Origin: Methanocalculus sp.
Lineage (GTDB): Archaea; Halobacteriota; Methanomicrobia; Methanomicrobiales; Methanocorpusculaceae
Reading direction: 5' to 3'
Length of the DNA: 11,132 nucleotides
Assembly (NCBI RefSeq): GCF_029762515.1
Contig: NZ_JARVGN010000024.1
Coordinates: 1 to 11,132 of the forward strand
Within the stretch, counting starts at the first letter, position 1, and each line of letters starts with the position of its first letter. The notes below the pieces were generated by a model, which worked only from the letters and a program-made list of their open reading frames with translations, searched no databases and was not told the DNA's origin. Both the position numbers and the translations under genes were made by a program. Below, one piece after another: positions 8,354 through 11,132 of this stretch.

Positions 8354-8379
8354 CAAAATAAGCGCCTATATCAGCCCCC
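8354..8379 (+). repeat. Left copy of an imperfect direct repeat
   Basis: This copy shares CAAAATAAGC and ATCAGCCCCC, in the same order and orientation and with a slightly different middle, with 10979-11003. It begins 20 bases after the jetC stop. The pair brackets the phosphoesterase fusion gene and the EVE gene. Confidence 0.45.
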
Positions 8380-8382
8380 ACA

Positions 8383-8416
8383 GGTCGAGGAAGACCATAA
8401 TAATTAATTAATTTTT
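8383..8416 (+). terminator. Putative jetC terminator in a convergent AT-rich spacer
   Basis: A small hairpin, GGTC (8383-8386) with GACC (8393-8396), is followed by AT-rich sequence. That sequence includes the palindrome AATTAATTAATT (8402-8413) and a T5 run at 8412-8416. Oligo-T tracts terminate archaeal transcription. The same AT-rich block may serve the converging minus-strand gene, which shows no separate strong T-run. Confidence 0.4.
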
Positions 8417-8446
8417 AAATAAATTATTTCATTACCATCAGGAAAC

Positions 8447-10009
8447 CTAAAGGACATCTCTATGAATTTTGTATATGTAGTTAAAAATAAACCGAGTTCT
8501 TTCTAAATCACTTTGATTATATTCGAGTAATTCTTTTTTTATTCCCTCATCATTTGTTTCAAGATATTTTTCATATTCGATAAGTGCCTGAAGTCCGTCT
8601 CCAATTTTATTTTGATGTTCTTGTTTGTATCCGAATTGCTCAGATATCTCTTTAAGTCCCATTCTCCCCATTATTGGCAGGTAGATGCATTGTTTCTTGA
8701 AACTCTGTGTGCTGATGCACTCAAAAAACAGATCGAAAAAAGAATTCCCCAATTCAGATGTAGGTATCTTGAATTTTTCAAATGCGTATTTCAATTGTGG
8801 TCTGTCAGCACTTGTTGAGGAGTATGCGATCAAAGTTGGTTTCTCTGATAACAGCCAGTTTCGAAAATTTAAAAGTAATTTTTCTTCGTCATTGGGATTA
8901 TCCAAAAAGAATTGTTTTACTTCCCCATTCAAATTCATAAAGCCCAACAAAAATATTCCAAATGGGCCAATCAACGTTCCAGTGGGACTATATTCCGCAT
9001 CGAAGAAATAGAGCTTCTTTTTTTCACATTCAATAAAGAAAGGATGATCGCGGACAACAATCGGCATATTTTGAGAAATTGCTCTTGCATAATTTTGAAT
9101 TAAACTAAGAACTCCTCCACGGAAACATGAATATTTCGATGCTTTTTCAGAAATATTCGCTTTTGCGAGTTGGTCCACACTTTTTACTCCGATTTCTGTG
9201 AGAGCTTTTGCTCTGGCATGTCCAATCATTGGGACTTGCATTAATTCATGAATTTCTTTTGGACACGAACCCCACTCAAAAATTAGATCCCATTTCGTTT
9301 GGACATACTTACGAATAACAAGATTACACACCTTTCCGGGTTCGCCATCATTATCATGAGAGGCACAGTTTACAACTCTTACCCCGTTATAATTGGTTTC
9401 TTTTCCGCCTTGAGAATGGGCATGACCACAAATTACAGCTTTTATCCGAGAATTATTCTCATCAATGTATTGTGTTAATGCAGTAGATCCAATATGATTA
9501 ATTCCGAATCTTAGACCGACATCTAATATACCAAAAGGAGGGGTATGGGAAACGATGATAATTTTTTCGGAAGGATATTGTTTTGATTTTCTATTTAGTC
9601 CATCCAATACTTCATTTTCAGAATATATAAGAAAGCCAGGGCCTTTTGTCGATCCTTCCTGTCCAATGAAGATATAGTCCTCTACGATGAATGGTTCTTT
9701 AAAAATATTATAGACATTTTTTCCCTGTATGGCATTTGTGATGAGCGGCGGGTCATCATTACCAGCCACCGCAACTAACCCATGCTTTGAATACTGCGCA
9801 ATTTTTTCGAAATAATTGCAATTAGGTGTATCGGTATAGAATTCTTCTCGGAATTTCTCAGATGATTTATTTTCAGGAATTTTATTGAATCTTCGGATAT
9901 CATCCCCGGCATATACGATAATGTCAGGTTTCTTATCTAATTCTTCAATATACTCAATAAGCATCTCAATGCTCTGAATTCTCCAATCAGAGAAGGCTAA
10001 GATCCTCAT
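8447..10009 (-). CDS. Metallophosphoesterase-HhH-RNase H-like nuclease fusion
   Basis: A 520-aa protein with three units. Residues 1 to about 245 form a calcineurin-like phosphoesterase: FSDWR (D8), AGDD (D36), AGNDD (N84), SHTPP (H155) and CGHAH (H196, H198). Residues about 254-285 resemble a helix-hairpin-helix (VPMIGHARAKALTEIGVKSV), which suggests nucleic-acid binding. Residues about 322-515 form a DEDD/RNase H-like exonuclease of the YprB/TM0106 (RNase_H_2) kind: FFDAEYS (D337, E339), SADRPQL (D402) and YNQSDLERT (D501). In TM0106-type proteins a RecB/Cas4-like nuclease precedes HhH and RNase H; here a phosphoesterase stands in its place. The usual His of the DxH motif is Arg (R10), and GNHD reads GNDD. 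The start follows a good TATA box. It is clearly more AT-rich than the jet operon, which suggests separate acquisition. A nucleic-acid processing or defence role is inferred; the substrate is unknown. Confidence 0.8.
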   Translation of the reverse strand: MRILAFSDWRIQSIEMLIEYIEELDKKPDIIVYAGDDIRRFNKIPENKSSEKFREEFYTDTPNCNYFEKIAQYSKHGLVAVAGNDDPPLITNAIQGKNVYNIFKEPFIVEDYIFIGQEGSTKGPGFLIYSENEVLDGLNRKSKQYPSEKIIIVSHTPPFGILDVGLRFGINHIGSTALTQYIDENNSRIKAVICGHAHSQGGKETNYNGVRVVNCASHDNDGEPGKVCNLVIRKYVQTKWDLIFEWGSCPKEIHELMQVPMIGHARAKALTEIGVKSVDQLAKANISEKASKYSCFRGGVLSLIQNYARAISQNMPIVVRDHPFFIECEKKKLYFFDAEYSPTGTLIGPFGIFLLGFMNLNGEVKQFFLDNPNDEEKLLLNFRNWLLSEKPTLIAYSSTSADRPQLKYAFEKFKIPTSELGNSFFDLFFECISTQSFKKQCIYLPIMGRMGLKEISEQFGYKQEHQNKIGDGLQALIEYEKYLETNDEGIKKELLEYNQSDLERTRFIFNYIYKIHRDVL

Positions 10010-10038
10010 AAATCATCAAAACCTAAGTACGACTCAAC

Positions 10039-10049
10039 AATTTATAAAA
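10039..10049 (-). promoter_or_regulatory. TATA box of the phosphoesterase-RNase H gene
   Basis: On the minus strand TTTTATAAATT is centred about 35 bases before the ATG at 10009. This predicts a start near 10018, a leader of about 9 bases. No Shine-Dalgarno is visible, so translation would be nearly leaderless, as is common in archaea. Confidence 0.5.
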
Positions 10050-10201
10050 CCGACAATCCATTCGTTCCATATCTACCCCCAATGATGTGTAAATAAATCC
10101 CCTAAAAATGGAAAATGAGAGGGGTGCCTTCCACCCATATATTGAATAGTCTTCTGAAATTCCAATTATGCAGTGTTTCTAGTAATTTTACCAACAATCT
10201 T

Positions 10202-10209
10202 TTTATATG
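10202..10209 (+). promoter_or_regulatory. Putative TATA box for the EVE gene
   Basis: TTTATATG preceded by a T-run is a good archaeal TATA box. It predicts transcription from about 10231 and a leader of roughly 85 bases before the ATG at 10316. AT-rich sequence at 10291-10303 (TCATTAATTTTTA) is an alternative that would give a near-leaderless transcript. Confidence 0.35.
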
Positions 10210-10315
10210 GACACATTACGTGGTACTCTGAAGAGTTCACATGATTAATTCCAAGAAGTAATTGGACATCAACAAGTGGGTTAAAACGAATCATTAATTT
10301 TTATTCCAACCCTGA

Positions 10316-10762
10316 ATGGTAAATATGGTGAGATATTGGCCATCAGCGCATACCGTTAAGACTTGGGAAGGATTTCTGAAGAGTGGGGCGAGAGTAGAAG
10401 GATTTAGTAAAGACAAGAAATGCCGTGTGGAGAGTATGCAACCGGGCGATTATATCATCTTTTACATATGCATAGAGAAGAAATTCGCCGGGTACGCAAA
10501 AGTCTGCAGTGGATGCTTTTATAATGATGAGCCTCGTTTTCAGAAGGATCGATTTCACTATCGGGTGAAGATTGAAATGATTAAATGTCTGGATAATACA
10601 GACATGGTGTCTTTTGATGATATTAAGCATGAATTGAATTTTTATCAAAAACATGGGATCAAATATGGCGTGATCTTTAATCAAAAACCTGGCAACTTAG
10701 ATACATCAGATGGAATTCGGATAATCAGTGAGATTGATAAGGCAAGAGGCTTAATTGGATAA
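10316..10762 (+). CDS. Stand-alone EVE-domain (PUA-like) protein
   Basis: A 148-aa protein that reads as one EVE domain. It has an early Trp region (RYWPSAHTVKTWEGF), the strand MQPGDYIIFY (41-50), KFAGYAKV (56-63), a CFYNDEP segment (67-73), then RFHYRVKIEMI (79-89) and a helical C-terminal third. EVE domains belong to the PUA/YTH-like fold. They bind nucleic acids, in several studied cases modified bases, and in prokaryotes they occur alone or fused to restriction or other defence enzymes. No nuclease or helicase module is attached here. The start is the ATG at 10316, and a second in-frame ATG three codons on (10325) is equally possible. No ribosome-binding site is seen. It is divergent from the phosphoesterase-RNase H gene. 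A sensor of modified or foreign nucleic acid is a reasonable guess, not shown by the sequence. Confidence 0.75.
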   Translation: MVNMVRYWPSAHTVKTWEGFLKSGARVEGFSKDKKCRVESMQPGDYIIFYICIEKKFAGYAKVCSGCFYNDEPRFQKDRFHYRVKIEMIKCLDNTDMVSFDDIKHELNFYQKHGIKYGVIFNQKPGNLDTSDGIRIISEIDKARGLIG

Positions 10763-10782
10763 AAATACGTTCAAATTGCCGA

Positions 10783-10787
10783 TTTTT
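10783..10787 (+). terminator. T5 tract after the EVE gene
   Basis: TTTTT lies about 20 bases after the EVE stop codon, within GATTTTTCGA. It fits an archaeal oligo-T terminator, but no hairpin precedes it. Confidence 0.3.
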
Positions 10788-10898
10788 CGACCTTCATAGA
10801 TTGCCTCAGACGGACGATCTCACCTCAACAGGGGGTAAACATCGTATGATGGAGAGAATTGCGTTAAATCCCCTTTGTGATTAAAACGATTATGGACC

Positions 10899-10914
10899 TT
10901 ATTTCATGAAATAA
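10899..10914. repeat. Perfect 16-bp palindrome TTATTTCATGAAATAA
   Basis: The sequence equals its own reverse complement over all 16 bases, with no loop. That shape suits a dimeric DNA-binding protein better than an RNA hairpin. It lies downstream of the EVE gene and away from any obvious promoter, so its role is unknown. Confidence 0.5.
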
Positions 10915-10978
10915 CGAGTAAATATCGATTATTTTAATATCCAAGCAGTCATTTCGCATCTACCCATACCCAAGATCG

Positions 10979-11003
10979 CAAAAATAAGCCCAAATCAGCC
11001 CCC
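10979..11003 (+). repeat. Right copy of an imperfect direct repeat
   Basis: This is the partner of 8354-8379, sharing a CAAAA-TAAGC start and the ATCAGCCCCC end. It overlaps the terminator zone of the right-flank gene. On the minus strand it reads GGGGGCTGAT and then a T5 run at 10984-10980. Confidence 0.45.
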
Positions 11004-11018
11004 TTTCAGCCCGAAAAA
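10980..11018 (-). terminator. Tandem oligo-T terminators of the right-flank gene
   Basis: Reading the minus strand after the stop codon at 11033-11035, a T5 run occurs at 11018-11014 (CTCTTTTTCG) and another at 10984-10980 (CTTATTTTTG). Two successive T-runs soon after a stop codon are typical of archaeal intrinsic termination. Confidence 0.45.
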
Positions 11019-11032
11019 GAGGGGGAATACCC

Positions 11033-11132
11033 CTACTCTTCCCCGGACCGGGTGATATGGTCCAGCACCATATCCCACATGACGAGCAGGCCCGGGACCA
11101 CCACGTATCCCAAAAGGCCGGCCCCCACGAAG
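11033..11132 (-). CDS. C-terminal 32 codons of a membrane-like protein (runs off the right edge)
   Basis: On the minus strand a frame enters from the window edge and ends at TAG (11035-11033). The visible peptide begins FVGAGLLGYVVVPGLLVMW, which looks like a transmembrane helix. It ends with a short hydrophilic tail, MVLDHITRSGEE. Codon use is GC-rich like the left-flank gene, and T-run terminators follow, so it looks like a real resident gene. The family cannot be told from 32 residues. It marks the right border of the AT-richer accessory block. Confidence 0.6.
   Translation of the reverse strand, partial: FVGAGLLGYVVVPGLLVMWDMVLDHITRSGEE

Larger units (their letters stand above)
10010..10315. 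other. Divergent intergenic region between the fusion nuclease and the EVE gene
   Basis: This AT-rich stretch holds the promoters of both flanking genes and no convincing gene. A small hairpin, GGGTG (10122-10126) with CACCC (10132-10136), lies in the middle. A seven-codon mini-frame, ATG to TAA at 10241-10261 (MINSKK), begins about 9 bases after the start predicted from the 10202 TATA box. Whether it is translated is unknown. Confidence 0.45.
10763..11032. other. Intergenic region after the EVE gene
   Basis: I see no gene in this stretch. It holds an oligo-T stop for the EVE transcript, a perfect 16-bp palindrome, the right copy of the direct repeat and the terminators of the right-flank gene. 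Composition is AT-rich up to about 10985, then turns GC-rich. Confidence 0.5.

Noticed and set aside
8612..9103. Plus-strand frames opposite the fusion nuclease gene
   Set aside because: They lie antisense to a 520-codon gene with clear catalytic motifs and show no domain pattern of their own.
8335..11132. CRISPR array, transposon ends or tRNA attachment site
   Set aside because: There are no regularly spaced repeats, no transposase or integrase frame, and no tRNA-like cloverleaf on either strand. Only one imperfect direct-repeat pair is present.

Overview
The window looks like a piece of an archaeal chromosome, most likely a methanogen related to Methanomicrobiales. This is an inference. 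It rests on TATA-box-like sequences sitting at leaderless or near-leaderless distance from start codons, oligo-T terminators, and GC-rich flanks around a more AT-rich block. No marker gene in the window fixes the taxonomy.

Layout. The left edge carries the first 58 codons of a minus-strand gene of unknown function that runs off the window. Next comes about 425 bases of GC-rich, hairpin-rich intergenic DNA. From about 601 to 8334 there is a tight plus-strand operon of four genes: a Toprim nuclease (JetD), a kleisin-like subunit (JetA), a MukE-like winged-helix subunit (JetB) and a MukB-like SMC ATPase (JetC). This is a complete Wadjet/MksBEFG-type plasmid-defence condensin, with the nuclease gene first (order D-A-B-C). 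A short convergent AT-rich spacer separates it from a minus-strand gene (8447-10009). That gene encodes an unusual fusion of a calcineurin-like metallophosphoesterase, a helix-hairpin-helix and a YprB/TM0106-type RNase H-like exonuclease domain. A plus-strand EVE-domain protein follows (10316-10762). The right edge holds the last 32 codons of a hydrophobic minus-strand protein.

How the genes may work together. By analogy with characterised Wadjet systems, JetA, JetB and JetC form a loop-extruding motor that recognises small closed-circular DNA, and JetD cuts it. The fusion nuclease and the EVE protein (a family that often binds modified bases and often sits beside defence genes) are more AT-rich than the jet operon and have their own promoters. 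They look like separately acquired accessory defence genes. An imperfect 25-26 bp direct repeat (8354-8379 and 10979-11003) brackets them. Both truncated flanking genes are on the minus strand and GC-rich, so the whole 0.5-11 kb block reads as a small defence island. The least familiar item is the phosphoesterase-HhH-RNase H fusion.
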